The notes beneath the pieces are model-generated. The model saw only the letters and a list, made by a program, of their open reading frames with translations, did not search any database and was not told where the DNA came from. This document shows, one piece after another, positions 50,501-59,524 of a DNA stretch of 64,000 nucleotides; positions within the stretch are counted from its first letter, which is position 1; the number at the start of each line of letters is the position of its first letter. The translations under genes and the position numbers were made by a program. The stretch lies in contig NZ_BHZC01000001.1 of assembly GCF_003865135.1 (NCBI RefSeq), positions 7,006,001-7,070,000 on the forward strand. The letters are read 5' to 3'. This stretch comes from Streptomyces chrestomyceticus JCM 4735 (GTDB lineage Bacteria; Actinomycetota; Actinomycetes; Streptomycetales; Streptomycetaceae).

Positions 50501-53500
50501 GCTCAACGCATGGGCCAGGTACGAGAACGCGCTGTCACAGCTCGGCAAAGCGGAGCGCCAGGTGGACGAACTGGCGCCGCCACCCGGCGTGACCGCCGGC
50601 GAGCCCTCGCCCGCCCTGGCCAAGGCCCTGGACGACCTGGGCGTCCAGCGCGCCGAGGTGGCCAAGGCGGAGGCCAAGCTGGACGAGCTGGGCATCGACG
50701 CCGCGCGCACCCGCACCCAGATCAACGCCCTCACCGGCGGCATCTTCGGCGAACACGGATTCGGCGGCGGCCCCCGGCCGCATCCGCAGCCGGAGACGCA
50801 GGCGGTCCCGACCGTGGACAAGGGGAAGGGCACGGCGGACCTCGCGGACGCCGAGCCGGTCCCGTCCGTCGACAAGGGCAAGGGCAAGGCCGACTTCACG
50901 GACTCCACGGACCTCGGCCCTGTCCCGGAGACGCACCTCCCGCGCCCCCCGGCGCAGGACCGGCTCGGTCACACCCCCGGCTCCGGCATCGGCGACCGGG
51001 CCGCGGCCCGGCACGAGATCGTCACCGGTGGTGCGAGCGGCCCGGCGGCCGAGCTGCGGCTCAACGCCTGGGAGCGGTACGAGCAGGCCTCGTTCGACCT
51101 GGCCCAGGCCCAGGGCAAGGTGGACCGGCTGGTGCCCGGGGCGGGCCACCCCGGCCCGTCCAAGCCGTCCGCGGCGGCCGTCGACGCGCTCGACGACCTG
51201 AACGTCAAGCGCTCCGAGTTCCACGACGCCGACGCCCGCCTCGGCGAACTGGACATGGACCCGAACGCCATCCGGCAGCAGATCGACGACGCCAACCACG
51301 CGATCGCCGTCGACCGCGCGCAGCACGGCGAGTACGTCGGCCCGCTCGGCGGCGCCCCCGCCCCGCACGGCGGCGACCCGCTGCCGGTCGGACCGCACGA
51401 CTGGTCCCCCGACCCGCAGGCACCGCGCGCCCTGTGGCCCGAGCCCGGCACCCACGCGGCGGGCCGCACCATGGTCAACCAGTCCTTCCGCGACCTGCCG
51501 TACGCGGGCCACCAGCCGCTCACGGCGGGCGACTACCTGAGCTGGATGCGGGGGAGCACGGGCGAGGGCCGGCCGCTGTCCTACGTGGTCAACACCATCG
51601 TCTCGTACGGCGAGATCGGGGGCGGCAAGCTCCAGGACTTCCTCGACTCGATCACCCGCGGCCTGGCGGGCTACGACGGCCGTCTCGGCGTGGTGATCGG
51701 CGTCAACGGCAAGCTGGAGGACCTCGCCGCCATCCACCGCGCGATGGACGACGCCCTCGCCTCGACGCACTTCGACCACCCGCTGGCGATGGTGGCCACC
51801 ACCTTCTACGGCGACTCGTTCCCGTACGGCACCATGCGCAACCTCACCATGACCAGCCCGGCGGCCCGGTCGATGGCGCACTCGATGATGCACGGCGGCG
51901 GCGCGGCCGGCCCCAGCCACCCGTACTGGGCCTTCATGGACTTCGACGTGTACGAGCACACCGTCCCCAGCGGCCGGCACGTCTTCGACCACTTCGACCG
52001 GGAGCTGAACCTCGGCCCGGGCGGCGCCGTGGACGACTGGATCAAGAAGCTCCCGGACGACACGGGGGCCGCGGCGAAGGGGGCCGACGGCTCCGTGACG
52101 GTGCCGGGCGTCCCCGACGCCCCGCCGCTGCGCCCGCTGGTCATGACCGGCGGCTACCGAGTGCCGGGGAAGACCGGCGAGACGGTGATCGTCGACGGTG
52201 TCGCGGTGGACCGCTCGGTCGAGGAGCTGGTCAAGGCGACCAAGACCCGCGGCGACACCCCCGACGGGATGGTCTTCACCCAGCAGGACGTGGACAAGTT
52301 CGCGTCCGTCGTCGACTCCGACATGCGCATCCGCGCCCTGATGTCCGACTGGCACGGGCTGCTGCCGTACGGGCCCGAGCCGAACCTCTTCGTGGACGCC
52401 GCCGCCACCATGGTGGACGACGTGAAGCTGGGCGCGGGCGACTGGCGGCCGGTCCGGTTCGGCGGCGGCTCCGGCGAGTACAAGGGCCTGCGGGAGCGCC
52501 TGAACCACTTCCACGCCTGGGAACTGGACCAGACCCTGCCGGACGTGCCGGGCAATACGGTCGCGCGGGAGATCGCCGCCGCCAACTCCGCGCTGCCCGA
52601 CCGCGGCACCGCGTTCGTCGCCGACTTCGTGCACGGCGCGGTCCCCACCGACCTGTCCCGCCTGATGTCCGGCTACTACAAGCACGGCAAGGCCGGCGGC
52701 GTCGGCAACATGCCGCAGGAGCACCTGACCCCGAAGAACGTGGTGGAGCACGTCTTCGCCCGGGACACCTTCGACCTGGACCCGAGCCTGTCGCGGGCCA
52801 AGGACGACACGAAGATCGCCAAGCTGCGCGACGACCTGCTGAAGGGGAAGTCCCCGGAGCAGGGCTTCCGGGACGACCCGCTGAAGCCCATCGGCATCGA
52901 CGGACGGCGCCCCGAGTTCAACGAACACCCCCGGGCCACCCTCGACCGGCTGGGCGCCGGACTGGGCGGCGACGCCAACACCCTCGGCCTGAACATCTCC
53001 ATCCGCGTACCGGGCCGGCCGGACGGGCTCGTGGTGGGCATCGTGCCGGCGGACAAACGGTTCCTCAGCCATGCGGTGGTCACCGCCACCGAGGAGGCGG
53101 CGTACAAGCGGCTGCAGAACTACGTGATCGCCGAGGTGCTGCCCCAGGGCGGCCTGCCGGACAACTCCCTGTTGCGCGCCCTCCCGGAGCCGCCCCCGGC
53201 CACCGCCGGCGGAAAGGGCGGCCGGATCACGCCCGGCGCCATCCCGGACGCCCCGACGCTGCTGACGCAGGTGCAGCGGCAGATGGGCAAGAACGGCTTC
53301 GAGGACCTGATCAACGACACCTACACGCGGGGTCTCGACGGCCGAGCCCTGACCAACGGCCTGGTCACCGGGCGCCTGGGCCCGGACGTGTCGGACCTCG
53401 GCCCGATCGAGCGGATCGTGCTGGACCGCTACGCCAAGGCGTTCAACCGCCCGCTGGAGATCCGCGGCCTGAACGGCTCGGCCCACCGGGTCGACATCGA

Positions 53501-56500
53501 GGCCCGCAAGCCGGGCCCGCCGCTCTACCTGACCTGGGTCCCGGACCACGGCGGCCCGCACTCCGGGCACTGGGACGTGAGCAACACGGCCCCGCCCCCG
53601 CCGCCCGCGCGGCTCGGCTTCGAGCCCGGCTCCGGCATCGGTGAGCGGTCCGCGGTCCGGCACGACATCATCACCGGCGGCACGGGCGGCCCGGAAGCCG
53701 ATCTGCGGCTCGGCGCCTGGCAGCAGTACGAGCAGGCGTCGGCCGACCTGGCGCGTGCCCGGCAGAAGGTGGACGGACTGGTGCCCAGGGCCGGGCAGCC
53801 CGGCCCGTCCAAGCCGTCCGCCGCGGCCGTCGACGCGCTGGACGACCTGGGCGTCAAGCAGGCCGAGTTCGGCAAGGCGCAGGCTCGCCTCGACGAGCTG
53901 GGCATGGACCCGAACGCCATCCAGCGGCAGATCGACGACGCCAACCACGCGATCGCCGTCGACCGCGCGCAGCGTGGCGAGTACGTCGGCCCGCTCGGCG
54001 GCGCGCCGTCCCGGCACACCAACCTCACCCAGGCGTTCGACGACCTGGACGTGGCCGGCGGCCCGTCCGCGCACCACGGCGACGACCTGGACATGGCGGA
54101 GGCGCCCGCACCCGTCGGCGCGGGCGACGACGTGCCCCCGACGCCGCACGGCGACTACGGCGACCTGGGCCACGGCGGTCCGCCCACCGCCGGACCGCTG
54201 CCGCGCGACCTGCAATGGCAGCAGGACGTGCCGAACCTCGGCAACCAGGTCACCCGCGGCGACGTCACCGTCAACGGCGCCTTCCAGCGGCTGCCCGGAT
54301 TCGGCCAGCGCCCGCTGACGCCGGACCAGTACACGAACTGGATCCACGCCAGCCTCGACCGGCAGAACCCGATGGCGTACGTCGTCAACACCGTCGTCCG
54401 GGCGAGCGACATCGCCGGGGAAGCGGGTCGTCAGCGGCTGCGGGACTTCCTCACGGCGATCACCACCGACCCGCGCGGCGAGTACCAGGGCAAATTCGCG
54501 GTGGTCATCGGCGTCAACGGCCGCGCGGACAAGATGGCGGACGTCAACGCCGCGGTCCGCGGCGCGCTCGACGGGCTGGACGTGCCCTACCCGGTGGCCG
54601 CGGTCGGCATCGGCTGGACCGGCAAGGACTTCCCCTTCGGCACCATCCGCAACGTCACCATGACCAGCCCGCCGAGCCGGTACCTGGTCCGCTCGATGAT
54701 GTACGACCCGCACCAGCCGGCCCACCCGTACTTCTCCTTCATGGACTTCGACACCTACCAGCGGGTGGTGCCCAGCGGCGACCACGTCTTCCAGCACTTC
54801 GTCAAGGAGTTCGCGATGGGCGGCGACGGCATCCAGCCGCTGCGCCCGCTGACCATGTCCGGCGGCTACCGCCTGCCCGAGGGAAACGTGCCGGGCGCCG
54901 ACACCGCCCAGCTCATCGAGGACACCAACAGACGTCTGGCCGCGGAGCACGCCAAGGACGTGGCGAAGGGCAAGGCCGTCGGACCGCCGCACACGGTCTC
55001 CGCGGCCGACCTGCCCGCCTTCGACACCGCCGTCCGCGCGGACATGCGGGCCCGTACCCGCCTGGTCGGCATCCACCCGCTGCTGCCCTACTCGCCCGAA
55101 CCCAACCTCTTCACCGACGCCGCCGCGACCCTGCTGGACCGGGTCGGCCCCGGCTGGCAGCCCATCAGGTTCAGCCCCGGCACCAGTGAGTTCAACGGCC
55201 TGGCCGAGACCCTGAACTCCTTCAACGCCTGGGAGCTCAACCGCACCCTGCCGGTACTGGACCGCTCGGCCTTCCCCGGCGACTCCCTCGTCCACCGGCT
55301 CACCGACCGGGAGATCGAGGCCGTCGCCCAGCGCCCCTACGACCGGGCGTACGGCGCCGACGTCGAGACCCCGACGGCCGGGCAGATCGACGCCGTACGG
55401 CAGCGGCTGGCCGCCCGCGGCCCGGGCGGCGGCAGCGACGGACCGCTCAGCACACCGGAGATCGACGCGGTCAGCCGGCTGCTCACCCCCGGAGAGCTGA
55501 ACGCCATCGCGACCCGGCAGGCGGAGCGGCTGATCGCCGCGCACACCAACACCCTGCCGGACCGCGGCGTGCCCTTCGTGACCGACTTCGAGGGCGCGGC
55601 CACCCCCACCGACCTGTCCCGGATGATGGAGGGCCTGTTCGGGAACCGGCCCGCGCTGCCGCAGGACCACAACGACGTCCGGCAGGCGATGGGCCGGATG
55701 TTCGGCCGCGACTCGTTCGAGGACGTCGACCCGCAGACGTCCAGGAGGGTCAAGGGCGGCCTGCACTGGGCCGACCGCCGGGACGACCATCTGACGAAGA
55801 ACTCCGCCACCGGGCTCTCCCGCGACCCGCTGGCACCCGTCGACCCGGGACACGGCTCCACCCACTCCCCGCGGGACGTCGTGAACGGGCTCGACGGCCT
55901 GGGGACCGACCGCAACACCCTCGGCTTCAACGTCTCCGCGCCCGTCCCCGACGACTCGGGCCTCGCGCTGCGGGCGGGCGTGCCGCTGAACGACAAGGCG
56001 TTCGCGAGCCTGGCGGCGGCGACGCACCCCGAGCCGGCCGGGTTCATGCGCAACCTGCACCTCGTCGTCGCCGGGTACCCGCCGGTGCACTCGCCGCCCC
56101 GGTCCCTGTTCCACGCCCTGGAGAACGCCGCCGGCAGCGGCGCCGGGTCGGGCCACACCCCCGGCGGCCTGCTCGACACCGTGGAGCAGTACCTCAGGAG
56201 CAAGCCAAAGGGCAGCAAGGACCCCGTCGTCAAGCTGGTGCTGGCCGAGGCGGACCGGGCCGGCACGGGTTCCCGCGAGCTGTTCGCCACCCTGGCGACC
56301 GGACGGATCGACCCGCACGGCTCGTTCGCCGCCGGCTCGCCGGCCGAACTCTCCGTACGGCTCTACGCCCAGGGACTGGGCGCCCGCATCCGCATCATCG
56401 ACGGCGACGGCACGGTGGTGCACGAGGCCGCACCGGGCACGACGGGCGCACGGACCCGCCCCCGCCCCGGCCTCGACTTCCGCTGGGAACCGGACCCCGG

Positions 56501-56645
56501 CGGCGGGTGGCACTGGACCGTACGGGAGTCTGACGACATGGAGGAGCCGGCCGGCCAGCCGGTCAAGCGTCCCCGCAAGGGCAAGGGACGCGCCGACAGG
56601 CCACCCCGGCCGGACGACGAGGACACGACCATGGGCGACGCATGA
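47514..56645 (+). CDS. Giant (3043-residue) putative T7SS-secreted protein with duplicated domains
   Basis: The N-terminus starts PGDWGALGLDGDPTPGD, the signature of the actinobacterial T7SS signal domain, with helices to about 160 and a hydrophobic stretch at 172-205. Residues about 415-560 are Gly/Asn/Phe repeats (NGVGNLMPNGIGSFGHSG-like). Three related helical modules follow (about 962-1083, 1150-1285 and 2033-2167). Two long homologous domains come at about 1316-2023 and 2241-2990. Both contain YxVNTxV, VVIGVNG, FPxGTxRN, then FMDFD (Asp1476/1478 and Asp2411/2413) and PEPNLFxDAAAT. A GT-A-like glycosyltransferase fold is possible from the RN and DxD pattern but unproven. The C-terminus is basic. 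The start is TTG; the stop overlaps the next gene (ATGA). Confidence 0.8.
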   Translation: MATRPGDWGALGLDGDPTPGDASAITTIADAMRDLATHAGTINNGLKALQQTAGEGQRFIGKTADQLRDMVDDHLHNFVGHVADSFNQAETALRKYATAVTDAQADADAALTAAQGLDKDDPQLQTHKDRADDAKSALSSAASTLDKSLASAGSLMVQPVSDCDMFWEAFQWLTIILSVIAIFTGGVLAILAWGMNAVLLIKTIVDFSQGKASGLELGLAFLGVLFPTTKALPVGSILKGLGSVLKGGVEGIAGAGKNIIKEIGHFSSLHNMPKVVVAPIVLGIHAAPAFNIVNGMKGLGNFAKGGWESLAGTVVKDWATVTKNFDGNWNKLGAYAKVTFERLGRAGIATVVPLDFTEMGVLGFGGAARLAFGERVLGINQPDLHRLLANAGRTDAALAKGIHTGDFGALAPFRPVGGNGVHFVPGSFVDLSALHFVPGGFGGVSFPGVHIPSVSPGGLTKFPGALVPNTIGGLHLNGLNAFRPGGLGTFHFNGVGNLMPNGIGSFGHSGLNLNIPGNLGGLGIKGLGNVTHVGGNMPHGVTVPNGITVPHTGVTTPQGITVPSGSLTHTGTHVDQPGLIATPDLHLPGTTTLDNGLSVPDVHGSGATRLIQQTDFAAGHVRMDSNLLLSGNTAIDLLKDAHGSSGVLGHVPESTAVHVPETSFENTFVHGIGDGHSMARGAIGHGEALEDMTFPELTALANGDVAVTAFHGDGISFRIGDAAPRTITADHLAATAPGTPVTTAPQNLTNNLAATQHVPGSTQVPGVHGGAETIRPTGVGAPGDLSLVAGAVPPPRNLAKAPGDVPASVGADDPVRLKTPDFKADKTPGAGTGATAKTTPRPVVNEHDMAMSLLDTGDRKPVPSAGHSATSNSPSGVSALPDLDGAGARGATGPADNSVLDLIAHPGGPAKAGDEAAAGIPAAVKATDNAPAPTPVPAPKAETPTPAPGLKEPGAVSAPPGNRFGGFSGAAALNHRLRARNDLILGGSVGPEAGAKLNAWARYENALSQLGKAERQVDELAPPPGVTAGEPSPALAKALDDLGVQRAEVAKAEAKLDELGIDAARTRTQINALTGGIFGEHGFGGGPRPHPQPETQAVPTVDKGKGTADLADAEPVPSVDKGKGKADFTDSTDLGPVPETHLPRPPAQDRLGHTPGSGIGDRAAARHEIVTGGASGPAAELRLNAWERYEQASFDLAQAQGKVDRLVPGAGHPGPSKPSAAAVDALDDLNVKRSEFHDADARLGELDMDPNAIRQQIDDANHAIAVDRAQHGEYVGPLGGAPAPHGGDPLPVGPHDWSPDPQAPRALWPEPGTHAAGRTMVNQSFRDLPYAGHQPLTAGDYLSWMRGSTGEGRPLSYVVNTIVSYGEIGGGKLQDFLDSITRGLAGYDGRLGVVIGVNGKLEDLAAIHRAMDDALASTHFDHPLAMVATTFYGDSFPYGTMRNLTMTSPAARSMAHSMMHGGGAAGPSHPYWAFMDFDVYEHTVPSGRHVFDHFDRELNLGPGGAVDDWIKKLPDDTGAAAKGADGSVTVPGVPDAPPLRPLVMTGGYRVPGKTGETVIVDGVAVDRSVEELVKATKTRGDTPDGMVFTQQDVDKFASVVDSDMRIRALMSDWHGLLPYGPEPNLFVDAAATMVDDVKLGAGDWRPVRFGGGSGEYKGLRERLNHFHAWELDQTLPDVPGNTVAREIAAANSALPDRGTAFVADFVHGAVPTDLSRLMSGYYKHGKAGGVGNMPQEHLTPKNVVEHVFARDTFDLDPSLSRAKDDTKIAKLRDDLLKGKSPEQGFRDDPLKPIGIDGRRPEFNEHPRATLDRLGAGLGGDANTLGLNISIRVPGRPDGLVVGIVPADKRFLSHAVVTATEEAAYKRLQNYVIAEVLPQGGLPDNSLLRALPEPPPATAGGKGGRITPGAIPDAPTLLTQVQRQMGKNGFEDLINDTYTRGLDGRALTNGLVTGRLGPDVSDLGPIERIVLDRYAKAFNRPLEIRGLNGSAHRVDIEARKPGPPLYLTWVPDHGGPHSGHWDVSNTAPPPPPARLGFEPGSGIGERSAVRHDIITGGTGGPEADLRLGAWQQYEQASADLARARQKVDGLVPRAGQPGPSKPSAAAVDALDDLGVKQAEFGKAQARLDELGMDPNAIQRQIDDANHAIAVDRAQRGEYVGPLGGAPSRHTNLTQAFDDLDVAGGPSAHHGDDLDMAEAPAPVGAGDDVPPTPHGDYGDLGHGGPPTAGPLPRDLQWQQDVPNLGNQVTRGDVTVNGAFQRLPGFGQRPLTPDQYTNWIHASLDRQNPMAYVVNTVVRASDIAGEAGRQRLRDFLTAITTDPRGEYQGKFAVVIGVNGRADKMADVNAAVRGALDGLDVPYPVAAVGIGWTGKDFPFGTIRNVTMTSPPSRYLVRSMMYDPHQPAHPYFSFMDFDTYQRVVPSGDHVFQHFVKEFAMGGDGIQPLRPLTMSGGYRLPEGNVPGADTAQLIEDTNRRLAAEHAKDVAKGKAVGPPHTVSAADLPAFDTAVRADMRARTRLVGIHPLLPYSPEPNLFTDAAATLLDRVGPGWQPIRFSPGTSEFNGLAETLNSFNAWELNRTLPVLDRSAFPGDSLVHRLTDREIEAVAQRPYDRAYGADVETPTAGQIDAVRQRLAARGPGGGSDGPLSTPEIDAVSRLLTPGELNAIATRQAERLIAAHTNTLPDRGVPFVTDFEGAATPTDLSRMMEGLFGNRPALPQDHNDVRQAMGRMFGRDSFEDVDPQTSRRVKGGLHWADRRDDHLTKNSATGLSRDPLAPVDPGHGSTHSPRDVVNGLDGLGTDRNTLGFNVSAPVPDDSGLALRAGVPLNDKAFASLAAATHPEPAGFMRNLHLVVAGYPPVHSPPRSLFHALENAAGSGAGSGHTPGGLLDTVEQYLRSKPKGSKDPVVKLVLAEADRAGTGSRELFATLATGRIDPHGSFAAGSPAELSVRLYAQGLGARIRIIDGDGTVVHEAAPGTTGARTRPRPGLDFRWEPDPGGGWHWTVRESDDMEEPAGQPVKRPRKGKGRADRPPRPDDEDTTMGDA
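51150..51360 (+). repeat. Long direct repeat, first copy
   Basis: Within the giant gene, 51254-51355 matches 53903-54004 over 102 bases with about four differences by eye. Flanking bases from about 51150 are also close to those from about 53800. This codes for the helical module ahead of each large domain. Confidence 0.8.
53800..54008 (+). repeat. Long direct repeat, second copy
   Basis: Second copy of the repeat described at 51150-51360, about 2650 bases downstream and in the same frame. Recombination between the copies would delete one helical module and one large domain in frame. Confidence 0.8.
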
Positions 56646-59467
56646 CCACCGCAGAACACCCGAATTCCGGGACGGTCCACACAGTCGCCGCCGGGCACCC
56701 GGCGGCGCACGCCACCCTGGGCGCCGCGCTGCACGCGGCCGCGCCCGGCGACGAGATCCGCATCGCGCCCGGCACCTACGAGGAAGCCCTGCGGATCGAC
56801 CGCGACATCGTCCTCCGCGCGGACGGCGGCACGGTCACCCTCGCCGCCCCCGGCGGCACCACCCCGGCGCTCGAAGTGCTGCCCGGCGCCCGGCTGACGC
56901 TCGACGGGCTGACCGTACGCGGCGGCGCCGCCGACCGGCCCGCCGTCCTGCTGTCCGGCGGCGTCACCCACTGGCACGGCGGCGGCACCGACCGCGGACG
57001 CCTGGAGGTGCTGCGCGAGGCCGCGCTCACCATGACCGGCGCCCGCCTGACCGGCGCGGCCCTGGCCGGGGCACTGATCCGTACCGTCGGCGCGGTCCGC
57101 CTCACCGACTGCGTCCTGGAAGGCGCCCAGGGCACCGGCGTCGTCGTGGGCGGCGACTCCCGGCTGGAGCTGACCGGCACCCGGATCAAGGGCGCCACCG
57201 GCTCCGGAGTGCGGGTCCGCGAGGACGCGCACATCGTGCTGCGGGACTGCCTCATCGACGGCGCGGGCCGCAGCGGGCTGCTGTTCGAGGACCGGTCGGC
57301 GGCCCTGCTCGTCGACTGCCGCATCCGCGACTGCGGCGGCGAGGCCGTACGGGTGCTGGACTCCTCGCCGGTGCCGCGCGACGGCGACCCGTACGAAGCC
57401 GCCGACGGGCGGATACCGGCGCGGGCCGACGGCGGACTGCTGCTGTACGGCTGCGAGCTGACCGGCGCGGGCGCGGACGCCCTGCACGTCGCCGGGTCCG
57501 GCGACGCCGTGCTCGACGGCTGCGTACTGCGCGACGGCGGCGGCGCCGGAGCCACCGCGGGGGAGCGGGCCCGCGTACGGCTGGCCGACACCCGGATCGT
57601 ACGGACCGCCGCCGCCGCCCTGACGGCCCACGGCACCGCCCGGCTGGAGGCGCGCGGCACGACCGTACGCGGCTCGTCCGCCAACGGCGTGCTGGCCACC
57701 GGCTCCGCCACCGTCTCCCTGACCGACAGCGAAGTGACGGACTGCCGGTTCAGCGCCCTGCACGCCGGTGGCGGCGCCGGACTGACGCTGACCCGGCTGC
57801 GCGCCGGGACCACCCCCGAACACGGGCTGCACGCCGTCGCCGACAGCCGCCTCACCCTCACCGAGGTCCACCTCACCGACTGCGGCATGTCCGGCCTGGA
57901 CCTGTCCGGCGCGGCGGCCGCCGAAGCCGCCGAACTGTCCGTCGTACGCTGCCGCAACGGCGTCGTCGCCGCCTCCGGCGGCACCGTGCGCCTGACCGGC
58001 TGCACGGTCACCGACGCCGAACGCGCCGGGCTCACCTTCGGCGGCGGCGACGCCGAACTGACCGGCGGCCGTGTCCTGCGCGCCGGCACCGCCGGACTGG
58101 TCTTCCAGGGCGGCGCCACCGTACGGGCCGCGGACGTGGACATCACCGAAGCGGCCGGGTCCGGCATGGTGGTGGCGGCCGGCGCCGCACCCGACGTCCG
58201 TGCCGTACGGATCGTCCGCCCCGGCAAGAACGGCCTGATCGTCGACGCCAAGGGCGCCGGCACCTTCGAGGACTGCGACATCACCGGGCCCGGCTTCCCC
58301 GCCGTCCACCTGGGCGAGGCGGCCGCCCCCGCCCTGACCCGGGTCCGCGTCCAGGACGCCGAGGCCGACCTGAGCACCGAGGACGGCGCCGCGCCGACGG
58401 TGCGCGACTGCGTGTCCTGGAAGGTCGAGGACGCACAGTGGCCCGCGCCCTTCGCGCCCGTCCCGGCCACCGCCGCGAGCGGCGCGCAGTCCGCCGGCGC
58501 CCCGGCCGGCGACGGCACCACGACCACGGTCCCGCCCGCCGAGGAGAACCTCGACGACCTCCTCGGCGAACTGCACGAACTGATCGGCCTGGACCGCGTC
58601 AAGCAGGACGTCGCCTCGCTCGTCAAGCTGATGCGCATGGTCCAGCGCCGCGAGGCGGCCGGACTGGCCGCGCCGCCGCTCAGCCGCCACCTGGTCTTCG
58701 CGGGCAACCCCGGCACCGGCAAGACCACCGTGGCCCGGCTCTACGGGCGCATCCTGGCCGCCGTCGGCCTGCTGGAGAAGGGCCACCTCGTCGAGGCGGA
58801 CCGCTCCGCGCTGGTCGGCGAGTACGTCGGCCACACCGGCCCGAAGACCCAGCGGGTCTTCATGGAGGCGATGGGCGGCGTGCTGTTCATCGACGAGGCG
58901 TACTCCCTGGCGCCCGCCCACGCCACCGGCGGGAACGACTTCGCGCAGGAGGCCATCGCCACCCTCGTGAAGCTGATGGAGGACCACCGCGACGCGGTCG
59001 TGGTCATCGTCGCCGGATACCCCGTCGAGATGGAGCACTTCATCGACTCCAACCCCGGCCTCGCCTCCCGCTTCAACCGCACCCTGCTGTTCGAGGACTA
59101 CGGCACCCAGGACCTGGTGCGGATCGTCGAACAGCACGCCTCCGCCCACCAGTACGAACTCACCGACGCGGCCCGCGACACCCTCGTCGGCTACTTCGAC
59201 CACGTCCCGCGCGACGGCAGGTTCGGCAACGGACGCTCCGCCCGGCAGACGTTCCAGGCGATGACCGAACGGCAGGCGTACCGCGTCGCGGAGAACGACG
59301 CCCCGTCCGAGGCGGACCTGCGGACGCTCTCCGAACTGGACGTACCGGAACTGGAGCTGCCGAAGCAGGAGCTGCCGCCGGCGGAGCTGCCCGACGGCAC
59401 CGCCGGAGCGCAGGCCCGGCCGCAGCCGTACCCGTCCGGCCCCGGCGGGCCCGTCCAGCAGGCCTGA
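56642..59467 (+). CDS. Beta-helix/AAA+ (EccA- or CbxX-like) fusion protein
   Basis: A 941-residue protein in two parts. Residues 1-about 600 are parallel beta-helix repeats of the pectin-lyase-fold type, each with short LTxxxxxxxxxGV turns (e.g. LTDCVLEGAQGTGVVVGGDS). From about 630 it is a CbxX/CfqX-type AAA+ domain with Walker A GNPGTGKT (688-695), Walker B VLFIDEAY (Asp751-Glu752) and sensor segments FIDSNPGLASRFNR. The AAA+ part resembles EccA of ESX systems, which is not normally joined to a beta-helix. It is translationally coupled to the giant substrate and may act as its unfoldase or chaperone. Confidence 0.85.
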   Translation: MTTAEHPNSGTVHTVAAGHPAAHATLGAALHAAAPGDEIRIAPGTYEEALRIDRDIVLRADGGTVTLAAPGGTTPALEVLPGARLTLDGLTVRGGAADRPAVLLSGGVTHWHGGGTDRGRLEVLREAALTMTGARLTGAALAGALIRTVGAVRLTDCVLEGAQGTGVVVGGDSRLELTGTRIKGATGSGVRVREDAHIVLRDCLIDGAGRSGLLFEDRSAALLVDCRIRDCGGEAVRVLDSSPVPRDGDPYEAADGRIPARADGGLLLYGCELTGAGADALHVAGSGDAVLDGCVLRDGGGAGATAGERARVRLADTRIVRTAAAALTAHGTARLEARGTTVRGSSANGVLATGSATVSLTDSEVTDCRFSALHAGGGAGLTLTRLRAGTTPEHGLHAVADSRLTLTEVHLTDCGMSGLDLSGAAAAEAAELSVVRCRNGVVAASGGTVRLTGCTVTDAERAGLTFGGGDAELTGGRVLRAGTAGLVFQGGATVRAADVDITEAAGSGMVVAAGAAPDVRAVRIVRPGKNGLIVDAKGAGTFEDCDITGPGFPAVHLGEAAAPALTRVRVQDAEADLSTEDGAAPTVRDCVSWKVEDAQWPAPFAPVPATAASGAQSAGAPAGDGTTTTVPPAEENLDDLLGELHELIGLDRVKQDVASLVKLMRMVQRREAAGLAAPPLSRHLVFAGNPGTGKTTVARLYGRILAAVGLLEKGHLVEADRSALVGEYVGHTGPKTQRVFMEAMGGVLFIDEAYSLAPAHATGGNDFAQEAIATLVKLMEDHRDAVVVIVAGYPVEMEHFIDSNPGLASRFNRTLLFEDYGTQDLVRIVEQHASAHQYELTDAARDTLVGYFDHVPRDGRFGNGRSARQTFQAMTERQAYRVAENDAPSEADLRTLSELDVPELELPKQELPPAELPDGTAGAQARPQPYPSGPGGPVQQA

Positions 59468-59524
59468 CCGGCGCCCCGCCGATCCCGGTCCGACACCCCC
59501 GACCACCCCCAGGAGGAACCCCCG

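Noticed and set aside
50535..56513. 1992-residue minus-strand open frame opposite the giant gene
   Set aside because: Same cause: third-position GC bias leaves the opposite strand free of stops. No domain or ribosome binding site supports it.
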